Source: a virus. From it: a stretch of DNA of 27,996 bases. The notes under the pieces are model-generated. The model had not been told where the DNA came from. It did no database searches and was given only the letters and a program-made list of their open reading frames with translations. A program made the translations under genes and the position numbers. Shown piece by piece: positions 15,586-22,293 of this stretch. How positions within the stretch are numbered: the first letter of the stretch is position 1; every line of letters begins with the position of its first letter. Location: positions 1 through 27,996 of the IMG/VR virus record IMGVR_UViG_3300030085_003788. One strand, given 5' to 3'.

Positions 15586-15614
15586 TTGACAAACCTTGAT
15601 TCCGTAAGTAGGAT
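15586..15614 (+). promoter_or_regulatory. Host sigma70-type (early) promoter
   Basis: TTGACA at 15586-15591 and TAGGAT at 15609-15614 are separated by exactly 17 bases. It points to the GIY-YIG gene and the plus-strand run behind it. The assignment is from motif and spacing only. Confidence 0.55.
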
Positions 15615-15632
15615 CTGTTTGTTAGGTTTGGA

Positions 15633-15640
15633 GATAAATA
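15633..15640 (+). promoter_or_regulatory. Late promoter GATAAATA (plus strand)
   Basis: One mismatch from TATAAATA, 26 bases before the ATG at 15667. Together with the sigma70-type site at 15586 it would allow transcription both early and late. Confidence 0.5.
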
Positions 15641-15666
15641 AGAGCTCTAAGACATTAAGCTATAGT

Positions 15667-16116
15667 ATGAGTTATGAGAATCCTTGGATATACTTGGAAC
15701 GAACTTTTGATAGTGATGATGTTGGGGACTACTTTGGCTTTGTTTATCTCATTACCAATAAGTCCAACCAACGACAATACATTGGGCGAAAGTATTTTTG
15801 GTCGTTTAGAAAACCACCAGGGAAGAAAAGAAAAGTAAAGCAAGAATCTGATTGGAAAAAGTATTATGGTTCTTGTCCTGAGTTAAAAGAAGACATCAAA
15901 AAGTATGGCAAAGAGTTCTTCAGTAGAGAAATATTGAGTCTGCATAAAACTAAAGGAACTTGTAACTTTGAGGAAACTAAGCAGTTATTCCTAAATAATG
16001 TGTTACAAGAATCACTTGACAGCGGTATACCCGCCTACTATAATAGTAATATTCTTGGAAGGTATATGCGTAAGGACTATGGTAACTTTAGCAAAAATAC
16101 TGAAGAAGAATCATGA
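15667..16116 (+). CDS. GIY-YIG-type endonuclease (Seg-like)
   Basis: 149 residues from ATG 15667; upstream in-frame codons would run into the promoters. GFVYLITN (residues 24-31) and QYIGRKYF (37-44) are the two GIY-YIG core motifs including the conserved Arg41. A basic stretch (PPGKKRKVKQ) is followed by KKYGKEFFSREILS and a conserved NFEETKQLF segment. T4 has homing nucleases of this class (SegA-E). The cyanophage versions are short, lack an obvious DNA-binding tail and may act in phage competition or DNA processing rather than homing. The gene lies at the divergent promoter region at the edge of the adhesin cassette. Confidence 0.75.
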   Translation: MSYENPWIYLERTFDSDDVGDYFGFVYLITNKSNQRQYIGRKYFWSFRKPPGKKRKVKQESDWKKYYGSCPELKEDIKKYGKEFFSREILSLHKTKGTCNFEETKQLFLNNVLQESLDSGIPAYYNSNILGRYMRKDYGNFSKNTEEES

Positions 16117-16276
16117 TTGGGCGATAGACCAAATTCATTATCACTGTGATTCTGGAGATATAGAATCTGCGTATTCTATTCAATGTGAATTTGATGAATG
16201 GTTAGATCCTAATACTGATGAACATGACATTTTGTCTCTGGAATACTTCGGAGAAGAAAGTCAGTTTGATATATAG
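16079..16276 (+). CDS. 65-aa acidic hypothetical protein
   Basis: The start at ATG 16079 has AAGGA a few bases upstream and lies inside the nuclease gene (38-base overlap). The protein is acidic and starts MVTLAKILKKNHDWAIDQI, with two short helices rich in Asp and Glu (DIESAYSIQCEFDEWL). There is no membrane segment. The function is unknown; it is coupled to the GIY-YIG gene. Confidence 0.65.
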   Translation: MVTLAKILKKNHDWAIDQIHYHCDSGDIESAYSIQCEFDEWLDPNTDEHDILSLEYFGEESQFDI

Positions 16277-16296
16277 ATTGATAACTGGAGTTTATC

Positions 16297-16536
16297 ATGC
16301 AAAAACTCGTTAACTTAATTGCGCTTTTTTCTGGCGTTGTATCTCTATCTGTAGTTGCAGGTGGGGCATATGTTTATGTAAACAAAGATGCCATGGTTGA
16401 AAGAGCTAAAGAAAAAATTACTGCTGCTGCAACAGAAGCAATTGCTGGTGCATTGCCTGATATGTTAGGTAATACTGCACCTCTGGGTGAATCTGGACCA
16501 GTTGGTGGATCTAGTCTTCCTATACAGTTCCCCTGA
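16297..16536 (+). CDS. 79-aa single-span membrane protein
   Basis: One N-terminal membrane segment (LVNLIALFSGVVSLSVVAGG) is followed by a charged helix (KDAMVERAKEKITAAATEAI) and a Gly/Pro-rich tail. The hydrophobic N-terminus lacks a clear cleavage site, so it probably stays as an anchor. RBS GGAG lies about 8 bases before the ATG. I recall similar small membrane proteins in T4-like cyanophages; no function is assigned. It precedes another membrane protein, so the pair may act in the envelope. Confidence 0.75.
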   Translation: MQKLVNLIALFSGVVSLSVVAGGAYVYVNKDAMVERAKEKITAAATEAIAGALPDMLGNTAPLGESGPVGGSSLPIQFP

Positions 16537-16564
16537 GCTATATAGAACAGTTGCTTAGACTTCT

Positions 16565-17026
16565 ATGCCCGAAGAAGTAAAGAAAGAAGAACTTAAAACG
16601 GAAGAACCGAAAAAGAAGAGTGCTCTTGAAAAATTGAAGGAAAAGGCAGGTGACTCTGAAGAACACCTTGCTATTCTTTCAACCTTTGTTCGTTTAGGTA
16701 TTCTTGTTTGGTCTGGTGGTATTCTAACTCTTAACTATGTGACCATTCCTGGTTTCCCACAAGGAAAGATCGACCCAACCTTCATAGCCAGCGTTTTTAC
16801 GGGCGTTTTAGCTACATTCGGGGTTCAGACGGCGAAGAATAAAGCTAATGGTGGCAGTGGTGCCTCTGCAGGTGGTGTGAGTAAAGCAGACATGGAGAAG
16901 TTAATTGCTGCAGCATCACAAACTGCTCCTGCTCAAACGATTAGGATTGAGCAAGCACCACTTCAAATCGGAAACTCACCAGCACCTAAAGGACCAGCAA
17001 AGTCAGACGAAAAGTACACGATGTGA
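16565..17026 (+). CDS. 153-aa two-span membrane protein, holin-like layout
   Basis: Charged N-terminus (residues 1-38, rich in Glu and Lys), two hydrophobic segments (FVRLGILVWSGGILTLNYV and PTFIASVFTGVLATFGVQTA), then a Gly/Ser/Ala-rich stretch and a C-terminal tail. Two spans with a short loop are typical of small phage holins and other envelope proteins, but the order and tail do not identify a family. Lysis is only one possibility. It lies in a run of membrane proteins. Confidence 0.75.
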   Translation: MPEEVKKEELKTEEPKKKSALEKLKEKAGDSEEHLAILSTFVRLGILVWSGGILTLNYVTIPGFPQGKIDPTFIASVFTGVLATFGVQTAKNKANGGSGASAGGVSKADMEKLIAAASQTAPAQTIRIEQAPLQIGNSPAPKGPAKSDEKYTM

Positions 17027-17030
17027 TGTT

Positions 17031-17582
17031 ATGAACTACAAATGGGCGGTATTAGGATCAGCAGCGGCATTTGGATTTGCACATATTGGAATCCTAGGTC
17101 ATTTGATGAGTCGTTCTCAACTGCCAGTTATCAATTTACCTGTTGGTGACTATACCTCCTATATTGTAGAAGCTCATAAAGATGGTTATAGAATTCAGTA
17201 TAATTCTAATGACCCTAAAGTTTTAGGTGTTAGAAAGTTTGTTGATAAAAAGAATGGAGTCTTTGGTATAGGTGGTGAGACAACTACCACCTTCAAAGAA
17301 GAATACACTATGGATGGTGCCCGCCATATGGGTGGAGGTGATGTGGGAAAGTTGAGTGCCGAAAAATTAGCATGTATCAAGGCGGAAGGTGGCGGAGAAA
17401 ATGCAGGTAGACAAGTTGGTGCTACTATAGGTGCTGCTACTGCTCCTGCTGTCTTAAGTATTCCATACATTGGATGGTTGGCAGCTGGTTGGGTTGCAAT
17501 ATTCAGTCAGGAAAAAGGTGCTGAGATTGGTGGTGATCTAGCTGTTTCTATGAAAGATGGTTGCGATAGTAACCAAAATTAA
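17031..17582 (+). CDS. 183-aa membrane-associated hypothetical protein
   Basis: ATG 17031 lies four bases after the upstream stop. The N-terminus is hydrophobic (WAVLGSAAAFGFAHIGILGHLM) and can serve as an uncleaved anchor. Then a soluble domain has VGDYTSYIVEAHKDGYRIQY, KKNGVFGIGGETTTTFKEEYTM and a single Cys (KLACIKAEGGG). A Gly/Ala-rich second hydrophobic region follows (VGATIGAATAPAVLSIPYIG and WLAAGWVAIFS). The function is unknown. Its position after two other membrane proteins suggests a shared envelope role. Confidence 0.75.
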   Translation: MNYKWAVLGSAAAFGFAHIGILGHLMSRSQLPVINLPVGDYTSYIVEAHKDGYRIQYNSNDPKVLGVRKFVDKKNGVFGIGGETTTTFKEEYTMDGARHMGGGDVGKLSAEKLACIKAEGGGENAGRQVGATIGAATAPAVLSIPYIGWLAAGWVAIFSQEKGAEIGGDLAVSMKDGCDSNQN

Positions 17583-17602
17583 AAATTTGTAGCTATATGG
17601 CA

Positions 17603-17631
17603 CAGACAAAAGTGGTAAATAGGACTATACT
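17603..17631 (+). promoter_or_regulatory. Possible sigma70-type promoter
   Basis: TATACT at 17626-17631 with CAGACA 17 bases upstream (17603-17608). It would serve the zinc-ribbon gene at 17660. Late-like GTAAATAG sequences are also nearby (17614-17621 and again around 17639). The match is moderate. Confidence 0.35.
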
Positions 17632-17659
17632 ACTAATGTAAATAGAGGATACTGCAGTA

Positions 17660-17980
17660 ATGACTGATCCTGATCAAAGTTTTTCCGATCTTAAACTGGA
17701 TAGGAAAGAATGTCCCAAATGTGGAGCCACATGGATTAATGGTAAGCATGTTTGGAGGGGTACGGGTGCAAGTTCAGATTCTAGTGAATTAGATTTAGCT
17801 GGACTTGTTTGCAACCCATATGGAAATAATCAATGCATCAATCCAAAGAAAGGTGTTGACGGTGGTCAAACCTGGGAATATAGAAGAGGATATGTTGATG
17901 CTGCTATTGAAAGCAGAAAAAACGAAATTGAAAATGCAGATAAAATGTTTAGAACTCAGTTTCCTGACGAGGATCTATGA
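17660..17980 (+). CDS. Zinc-ribbon-like 106-aa protein
   Basis: CPKCGATWINGKHVW and VCNPYGNNQCINPKKG provide four cysteines (CxxC plus C-x7-C), consistent with one zinc site. The rest is a short acidic/basic helix (YVDAAIESRKNEIENADKMF). I recall the pattern in other T4-like cyanophages, function unassigned; a nucleic-acid or protein-binding role is possible. The stop overlaps the ATG of the next gene (ATGA at 17977). Confidence 0.8.
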   Translation: MTDPDQSFSDLKLDRKECPKCGATWINGKHVWRGTGASSDSSELDLAGLVCNPYGNNQCINPKKGVDGGQTWEYRRGYVDAAIESRKNEIENADKMFRTQFPDEDL

Positions 17981-18189
17981 ATTATTCATTCACTCTTCTT
18001 CTGTGTTTCGTACCTTTAGTTGTGATCTACATAGTAATGAAGATTGCCGTATGGATGTCTGCTGTAAACTATGAAGCGGATTATGTCAGAAAAGAACCTT
18101 CACGAAAACGAGGACCCTTTGTGGCAAACCCATATGAGGATGTTGATGCAGAGGAAGAGGACTATGGAAATCGCACAGACTATCGATGA
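17977..18189 (+). CDS. 70-aa single-span membrane protein
   Basis: One hydrophobic helix at the N-terminus (FTLLLCFVPLVVIYIVMKIAV) is followed by a basic patch (RKEPSRKRG) and an acidic tail (EDVDAEEEDYG). This follows the positive-inside rule with the C-terminus in the cytoplasm. It overlaps the zinc-ribbon gene by four bases. The function is unknown. Confidence 0.7.
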   Translation: MNYSFTLLLCFVPLVVIYIVMKIAVWMSAVNYEADYVRKEPSRKRGPFVANPYEDVDAEEEDYGNRTDYR

Positions 18190-18304
18190 TGCTCTTTACG
18201 AGTATTATACTGTAGATAGGGGTGTACCAGTTCCAAAGTGGAGAATGAAAAAAGATCCAGATTGGTGGACTGAGTATTTAAAAAGTTTAGAAGATGATAT
18301 TTAA
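18164..18304 (+). CDS. 46-aa hypothetical protein (short, overlapping)
   Basis: The start at ATG 18164 has GAGGAAGAGG a few bases upstream and gives MEIAQTIDDALYEYYTVDRG, then PVPKWRMKKDPDWWTEYLKS. Longer in-frame starts reach 18071 but would overlap the membrane-protein gene by over 100 bases. The WWTEYL end looks like a folded helix. It overlaps both neighbours, which is common for phage mini-genes. No function is visible. Confidence 0.5.
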   Translation: MEIAQTIDDALYEYYTVDRGVPVPKWRMKKDPDWWTEYLKSLEDDI

Positions 18305-18872
18305 TTATGTGAATACAGAATCGATTCCTTGTGATGATTTTTGTATCTCTAAAGTCACAAAATCGTTTCCCATTTTTCATTATGTTCCACCAACATACTC
18401 TGAAATAAATGAGAAGTTAATACCATTATTTCAGCAATATAAAGAAGAGAACCCAGAGTCAATAAGAACAAATGTAGTCACTACTTGGAGAAGTGGTTGG
18501 TTTGTTCAGAATGACCCTAGGTTTAAATTTTTTGTTGATTGGATTATCACTCAATGTAAGTATATTTGTATAAATCACCTTTATAAACATTTTGAATTTC
18601 TTTGTTTGAATATGTGGTTAATGCAATATGAAGGAGGTGATTATGCTCAATCACATGATCACTTTCCAAATTCATTTTCCTGTGTTTATTATATTGATGT
18701 AGAAGAAGATTGTTCTCCAATTATTTTTGAAGGAGAACTTGAGATTAATCCTAAACCTGGAATGGTTGTCATATTTCCATCTGTATTAATGCATGAGGTT
18801 CCTAAGACTGATAAAAAGAGGATGGTAATCTCAATGAACTTCAATGTAGAGGAATATAAACCTAGTGTGTAA
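18294..18872 (+). CDS. 2OG-Fe(II) oxygenase family protein (first of two)
   Basis: 192 residues. The core has YAQSHDHFPNSFSCVYYID (H121 and H123, followed by a strand) and PKPGMVVIFPSVLMHEVPK with H167, plus R176 in KKRMVISMNF. This is the jelly-roll pattern of small non-heme iron 2-oxoglutarate oxygenases (2OG-FeII_Oxy_5-like). Cyanophages commonly carry such genes; substrates are unknown, and roles in nucleic acid or protein modification or in host nitrogen metabolism have been suggested. The ATG overlaps the previous gene by 11 bases. Confidence 0.75.
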   Translation: MIFNYVNTESIPCDDFCISKVTKSFPIFHYVPPTYSEINEKLIPLFQQYKEENPESIRTNVVTTWRSGWFVQNDPRFKFFVDWIITQCKYICINHLYKHFEFLCLNMWLMQYEGGDYAQSHDHFPNSFSCVYYIDVEEDCSPIIFEGELEINPKPGMVVIFPSVLMHEVPKTDKKRMVISMNFNVEEYKPSV

Positions 18873-18905
18873 ATCAACACAATAAGTAATTTTGCGTATT
18901 TTTGA

Positions 18906-18913
18906 AATAAATA
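18906..18913 (+). promoter_or_regulatory. Late promoter variant AATAAATA before petE
   Basis: 21 bases before the petE ATG. It could drive the electron-flow cassette petE, 53-aa protein, PTOX and 78-aa protein. The 62-base gap also has an AT-rich stretch but no good -35. Confidence 0.5.
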
Positions 18914-18934
18914 CTTGCAGCGATAAACGAATAG

Positions 18935-19258
18935 ATGAAGTTTTTCTTTGCGCTGTTAGCTACACTCTTTCTTGCTACACCTGCTTGGGCTGTAGATGTC
19001 ATGATGGGTGCTGGTGGTAATTTAGTATTTGAACCATCAGAACTTACAATTTCTGCTGGAGATTCAGTTCACTTTGTGAACAACATGCTTCCTCCCCATA
19101 ATGTATTGATTAAAGATCACCCTGAGTTAGGTCATGAAGCCCTAGCAATGATGCCTGGTGAGGAGTTCGATGTTGAATTTCCTGAAGCAGGTGACTATAC
19201 TTTCTATTGTGGTCCCCATGAGGGAGCAGGTATGATCGGAACAATTCATGTAGAATGA
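18935..19258 (+). CDS. petE: Plastocyanin precursor
   Basis: 107 residues. A signal peptide (MKFFFALLATLFLATPAWA, cut near residue 19) directs it to the thylakoid lumen. The blue-copper site is complete: H55 in PPHNV and C92, H95 and M100 in YCGPHEGAGM. It carries electrons from cytochrome b6f to photosystem I. Cyanophage petE is a known auxiliary metabolic gene often beside PTOX, as here. It should keep electron flow going when host synthesis declines. The stop TGA overlaps the ATG of the 53-aa gene. Confidence 0.97.
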   Translation: MKFFFALLATLFLATPAWAVDVMMGAGGNLVFEPSELTISAGDSVHFVNNMLPPHNVLIKDHPELGHEALAMMPGEEFDVEFPEAGDYTFYCGPHEGAGMIGTIHVE

Positions 19259-19416
19259 TTCACAACGCAGGGCATTTTGCCGCATGGGCTTTAAATAACC
19301 CATATACATTAGGACCAATGTGTATAGCATTGGTCTTTGTTCCCATTCTTGGAATGTGGGCAGTTCACAAATATGGATGGGAGCATTGGGAACCTTTTGA
19401 CAAAAAACACAAGTAA
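19255..19416 (+). CDS. 53-aa single-span membrane protein between petE and PTOX
   Basis: A short gene whose ATG overlaps the petE stop (ATGA) and whose TAA lies seven bases before the PTOX start. The product has one membrane segment (MCIALVFVPILGMWAV) between MIHNAGHFAAWALNN and KYGWEHWEPFDKKHK. His and Trp are notable at both ends; no cysteine or heme motif is seen. It belongs to no family I recognise. Its place suggests a role with plastocyanin or PTOX, perhaps anchoring or quinone access, but this is inference from position. Confidence 0.7.
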   Translation: MIHNAGHFAAWALNNPYTLGPMCIALVFVPILGMWAVHKYGWEHWEPFDKKHK

Positions 19417-19423
19417 TAGTGTT

Positions 19424-20056
19424 ATGGAAAAATTTAACCAGATTACTTTAAATATTACAGTATCAATTATAGACTTCCTGTATAAAGGAAGAGACTTTCA
19501 AAGATTTTGGGTGCTTGAGGAAATTGCTCGGGCACCATATTTTGCGTTTTTAAGTGTCTTACACCTTCGTGAATCTTTAGGTTTGCGAGGTCAATGGCAC
19601 ATTTATTTGATGAAAGAACACTTCGAGCAGAGCGTCAATGAAACAGAACATCTGGAGTACATGGAATCTAGGGGCGGTAATTCTTATTGGATTGATCGCT
19701 TTTTTGCCAGACACCTCGTCCTTATCTATTATTGGGTCAATGTGGTTTATTATTGGGTGGCTCCTCGCGCTGCTTACCATCTCTCCTACGAAGTAGAGAT
19801 TCATGCAGCAGAAACATATGGAGAATACTTAACTCGTTTTCCAAAAGATGAGAAGATTTGGGAGATTATGAATGATGAGGTTCAGCACTTCCAAGAACTT
19901 GCAGAAGCGATTAGGATCCTTGATCCTGATCACTTAACTGTAAGAGAGAAGGATCGTGATCCATTCCCCCCAGATGTAAGTGATCTAGGAGTCACAGTTA
20001 AAACTATTGGGTATCAAGAACATGAACCTATTTCTCAGACCACTAGAAGATCCTAA
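19424..20056 (+). CDS. ptox: Plastoquinol terminal oxidase (PTOX, alternative-oxidase family)
   Basis: 210 residues. The di-iron ligands of the family are readable: E32 (VLEEIARAPYFAF), E73 and H76 (NETEHL), E125 (EVEIHAAETY) and E152 and H155 (DEVQH). It oxidises plastoquinol and reduces O2 to water, relieving over-reduction of the electron chain and permitting continued photosystem II activity. The ATG at 19424 is chosen because it opens the conserved N-terminus. A short C-terminal tail past the DEVQH motif overlaps the next gene by 35 bases. It sits in the petE operon. Confidence 0.95.
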   Translation: MEKFNQITLNITVSIIDFLYKGRDFQRFWVLEEIARAPYFAFLSVLHLRESLGLRGQWHIYLMKEHFEQSVNETEHLEYMESRGGNSYWIDRFFARHLVLIYYWVNVVYYWVAPRAAYHLSYEVEIHAAETYGEYLTRFPKDEKIWEIMNDEVQHFQELAEAIRILDPDHLTVREKDRDPFPPDVSDLGVTVKTIGYQEHEPISQTTRRS

Positions 20057-20258
20057 TGGTGTCACATGGAGTATCATCTGGAGTTTGGTGATACTCCTTA
20101 TAGGAGTAGCTTATTACATATACACTATTATGACTCTGGCATTTAGTGAAATGAATGAACCTGATCCTCCTCCAGCACCTGAAAAGGAAGTTGTAGATGA
20201 AGTAATAGAACTTACTGGATTGGAAAAAATTAATACTGATGATGAAGTGAATAAATAG
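20022..20258 (+). CDS. 78-aa single-span membrane protein after PTOX
   Basis: ATG 20022 lies inside the PTOX C-terminus (35-base overlap). The protein has a membrane segment (WSIIWSLVILLIGVAYYIY) and an acidic Pro-rich tail (EPDPPPAPEKEVVDEVIE). I do not recognise a family. The tight overlap suggests coupling to PTOX synthesis; a partner or membrane-tethering role is inference only. The TAG stop touches a late promoter octamer. Confidence 0.7.
   Translation: MNLFLRPLEDPNGVTWSIIWSLVILLIGVAYYIYTIMTLAFSEMNEPDPPPAPEKEVVDEVIELTGLEKINTDDEVNK
20250..20257 (+). promoter_or_regulatory. Late promoter variant AATAAATA
   Basis: 29 bases before the ATG at 20287, overlapping the stop of the 78-aa gene. 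Confidence 0.55.
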
Positions 20259-20286
20259 GTAGAGCACAAATCATTAGAGTGATATA

Positions 20287-20544
20287 ATGGCTTATATTCG
20301 CCACGATGAAAATAACAATCCAGTAGACCCACAACCTGGAAGTACGGAAGTTCAACAATTTGCAGGAACTGAAGGTTGGTCTACTGTAACCTATAAGAAT
20401 TTTAATGCAGATTATCAGGCTCGTAATACTGATAATAGTCCCAGGACTCCAGCAGCATATCAGAGACATGATGAGAATAATAATCCAGTAACACCAGCGG
20501 CGTATCAACGCCATGATGAGAATAATAATCCAGTTAATGCATGA
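20287..20544 (+). CDS. 85-aa repeat protein with RHDENNNPV units
   Basis: The protein starts MAYIRHDENNNPVDP and ends with two further 15-residue copies (PAAYQRHDENNNPV). Between them is FAGTEGWSTVTYKNFNADY. No signal peptide or membrane segment is seen; the composition is hydrophilic with Asn and Pro. It may be a small virion or assembly protein. It has late promoters on both sides (20250 and 20565). The function is unknown. Confidence 0.7.
   Translation: MAYIRHDENNNPVDPQPGSTEVQQFAGTEGWSTVTYKNFNADYQARNTDNSPRTPAAYQRHDENNNPVTPAAYQRHDENNNPVNA
20449..20538 (+). repeat. Two 45-bp coding repeats (PAAYQRHDENNNPV)
   Basis: Units 20449-20493 and 20494-20538, plus a diverged copy at 20287-20331. Protein sequence is kept while several codons differ between copies, unlike the identical repeat at 9633. 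Confidence 0.85.
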
Positions 20545-20564
20545 TTGTAAACGGATAGCATTGT

Positions 20565-20572
20565 AATAAATA
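20565..20572 (+). promoter_or_regulatory. Late promoter variant AATAAATA
   Basis: 22 bases before the ATG at 20595. It should drive the nuclease-like gene and the coupled genes behind it. Confidence 0.55.
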
Positions 20573-20594
20573 AAAAAAAATTAGGACTAAGGTT

Positions 20595-21065
20595 ATGGGA
20601 GCGATGATTCCGCCAAGTAGGAAGTCATGTTATAACTTCCGCGTGATTGAAATAAACAGAGTTGTTGATGGTGATACCATTGATGTAACTATTGATTTGG
20701 GATTTGACTTGTATAAGAAGGAGCGTGTCCGTGTGGCAGGTGTGGATACTCCAGAAAAGCGAACAAGAGACTTAGAAGAAAAGGAGCTTGGGATCGATGC
20801 AACGAATTGGCTCAAAGCGAAGTTGGATGGTGCCATTACTGGGGATGACGATCTTGTTATCCGTACTGAGCTTGTTGGTGGTATGGGCAAGTATGGTCGC
20901 CTTCTCGGTTGGTTGTACATAGGAGATGCTGATGTGTCCCTGAACGAACAAATGATTGACGAAGGATACGCTTGGGAGTATGATGGTGGTACTAAACAAA
21001 AGAATTTTGAAGAACTCCGCGAAATTCGTAGAGCACTTGGAACTTTAGTTGATGATTTGTCATGA
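20595..21065 (+). CDS. Staphylococcal-nuclease-like (thermonuclease) protein
   Basis: 156 residues with the SNase fold signature: VVDGDTIDV (D27), RVRVAGVDTPEKR (R46, D51, E54) and GKYGRLLGWLYIG (R102). These match the calcium and catalytic residues of Staphylococcus nuclease (D21, R35, D40, E43, R87). It probably cleaves DNA or RNA without sequence specificity, for instance to degrade host nucleic acid or in defence. No signal peptide is present, so it acts in the cytoplasm, unlike the secreted model. An internal ATG at 20604 is another possible start. It overlaps the next gene by four bases. Confidence 0.9.
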   Translation: MGAMIPPSRKSCYNFRVIEINRVVDGDTIDVTIDLGFDLYKKERVRVAGVDTPEKRTRDLEEKELGIDATNWLKAKLDGAITGDDDLVIRTELVGGMGKYGRLLGWLYIGDADVSLNEQMIDEGYAWEYDGGTKQKNFEELREIRRALGTLVDDLS

Positions 21066-21304
21066 AAGACTTAAAAATTCCATTTGCTGTTATCTCATTT
21101 CTTGCTGTTCAACTTGGTGGTGCCATATGGTGGGCATCTCAAGTTGATGGTAGAGTAAGAACTCTAGAAACTAAAAGTCTTAGTGTTGCTCAAGAGAACA
21201 GGAGATATATTGAGCAAGTAGTTCAACCATCTTACGGAATTGGTAAGAATTGGAAGAATCAATATCATGATGAGTGGGTACTGAAAGGGGGTTGGAAAAA
21301 ATGA
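21062..21304 (+). CDS. 80-aa single-span membrane protein with coil
   Basis: ATGA overlap with the nuclease-like gene fixes the start. The N-terminal membrane helix (IPFAVISFLAVQLGGAIWWA) is followed by a charged coil (RVRTLETKSLSVAQENRRY) and a Trp/Lys-rich end. It resembles small membrane-anchored phage proteins found near lysis genes. No function is assigned. Confidence 0.75.
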   Translation: MKDLKIPFAVISFLAVQLGGAIWWASQVDGRVRTLETKSLSVAQENRRYIEQVVQPSYGIGKNWKNQYHDEWVLKGGWKK

Positions 21305-21501
21305 CAAAAGAAATTACTATCAATGCTCCAGAAGATCTGAGCATCGATCGTCTAATGATCGAGCAAACTATAACTCAACCATCAGACTTAGAAGTAGGTC
21401 CGATTAAAGTTGGGGATTCTTCAGCATTAACTGCGAGTAATGTTGCATTTGTAATTATTATTCTTGGTGCTCTTCTTGTATTCAAAAAATTTATCAAATG
21501 A
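21301..21501 (+). CDS. 66-aa tail-anchored membrane protein
   Basis: ATG 21301 overlaps the upstream stop (ATGA). The soluble N-terminus (MTKEITINAPEDLSIDRLMI) is followed by a C-terminal membrane segment (VAFVIIILGALLVF) and a basic end (KKFIK). Topology is opposite to the upstream gene. The function is unknown; together they could form a membrane complex. Confidence 0.7.
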   Translation: MTKEITINAPEDLSIDRLMIEQTITQPSDLEVGPIKVGDSSALTASNVAFVIIILGALLVFKKFIK

Positions 21502-21773
21502 GTTTTCTAAATATTTTACTCGCCGTAACTCTTTGGGTTCAAGTACCTCAATGGTCCGATGATTGGAGTAATTGTGCTGTTGATGTTCCTGATACATCTT
21601 GCCATTGGTACATTGTCAATGCGGACAACACCTTTGGAGAAGGATTTGACTGGGAAACAGCACCATGGTATTCAGTAGAAGGTCTTCAAGATATTGCTAA
21701 TCTTCATGATACCGTTTTAGAAGATGGGTATCGTTATACTATGGAAAGTCTACAAGATGATAAAGATATTTGA
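21498..21773 (+). CDS. 91-aa probable exported protein
   Basis: ATGA overlap with the previous gene. The N-terminus is short and hydrophobic (MSFLNILLAVTLWVQ) and may be an export signal. A tryptophan-rich region with two cysteines follows (WSNCAVDVPDTSCHWYIVN), consistent with a disulfide in the periplasm. It resembles conserved cyanophage proteins of unknown function. It overlaps the next gene by 17 bases. Confidence 0.7.
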   Translation: MSFLNILLAVTLWVQVPQWSDDWSNCAVDVPDTSCHWYIVNADNTFGEGFDWETAPWYSVEGLQDIANLHDTVLEDGYRYTMESLQDDKDI

Positions 21774-22293
21774 TAATTTTTTACCTGAGGAACAACATAG
21801 ATTAATATATGATTCTATGTTTCAGAATAGTATATTTCCTTGGTTTATAAGTCCTATCTTAACTGATAGTTGGATTCATTGTGATAGCAAAGAGAATCTT
21901 CAATTCTCAAGTTGGATTTATAAAGATTTTAGACCAGAAGGTCCTCAATTTGATTTATTTTTGCCTATCATATATCATCCAGAATTGGGTATTAAGTCTA
22001 TAAAAAGAATCAAGGCAAATTTAAATCTACAGACTCCTGAAATTATAACTCACGGATTTCATGTAGATGATCCTACATTGAAGAATCCTGCACATAATGC
22101 TATATATTATGTAAATTCAAATGATGGGTATACCTTATTTGAAGATGGGACAAAAATTGAAAGTGTAGAGAACCGTCTGGTTATCTTTAATTCACTTCTC
22201 AAACACACAGGTAGTAGTTGTACAGACGAAAAACTTCGCTGTGTAGTAAACTTTCTCTATTATTCGGACAACCGAGAAGATTATGAATCTTAA
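21757..22293 (+). CDS. 2OG-Fe(II) oxygenase family protein (second of two)
   Basis: 178 residues. The triad is visible: H102-x-D104 (GFHVDDP), H150 (LLKHTG) and R161 (EKLRCVVNFLYY). This is the prolyl-hydroxylase-like pattern and differs from the 18294 gene, so the two are not recent duplicates. ATG 21757 is preferred over the longer in-frame ATG 21724 because it opens the conserved start (MIKIFDNFLPEEQHRLI). Its substrate is unknown. The end overlaps the exported metallopeptidase-like gene by 11 bases. Confidence 0.8.
   Translation: MIKIFDNFLPEEQHRLIYDSMFQNSIFPWFISPILTDSWIHCDSKENLQFSSWIYKDFRPEGPQFDLFLPIIYHPELGIKSIKRIKANLNLQTPEIITHGFHVDDPTLKNPAHNAIYYVNSNDGYTLFEDGTKIESVENRLVIFNSLLKHTGSSCTDEKLRCVVNFLYYSDNREDYES

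Noticed and set aside
15578-15599. Terminator in the divergent region
   Set aside because: TCAAGG/CCTTGA is only six pairs with a ten-base loop and no T-run; it sits between outward promoters.
19142-19330. Minus-strand frame opposite petE and the 53-aa gene
   Set aside because: It is antisense to a clear plastocyanin and has no promoter or RBS.
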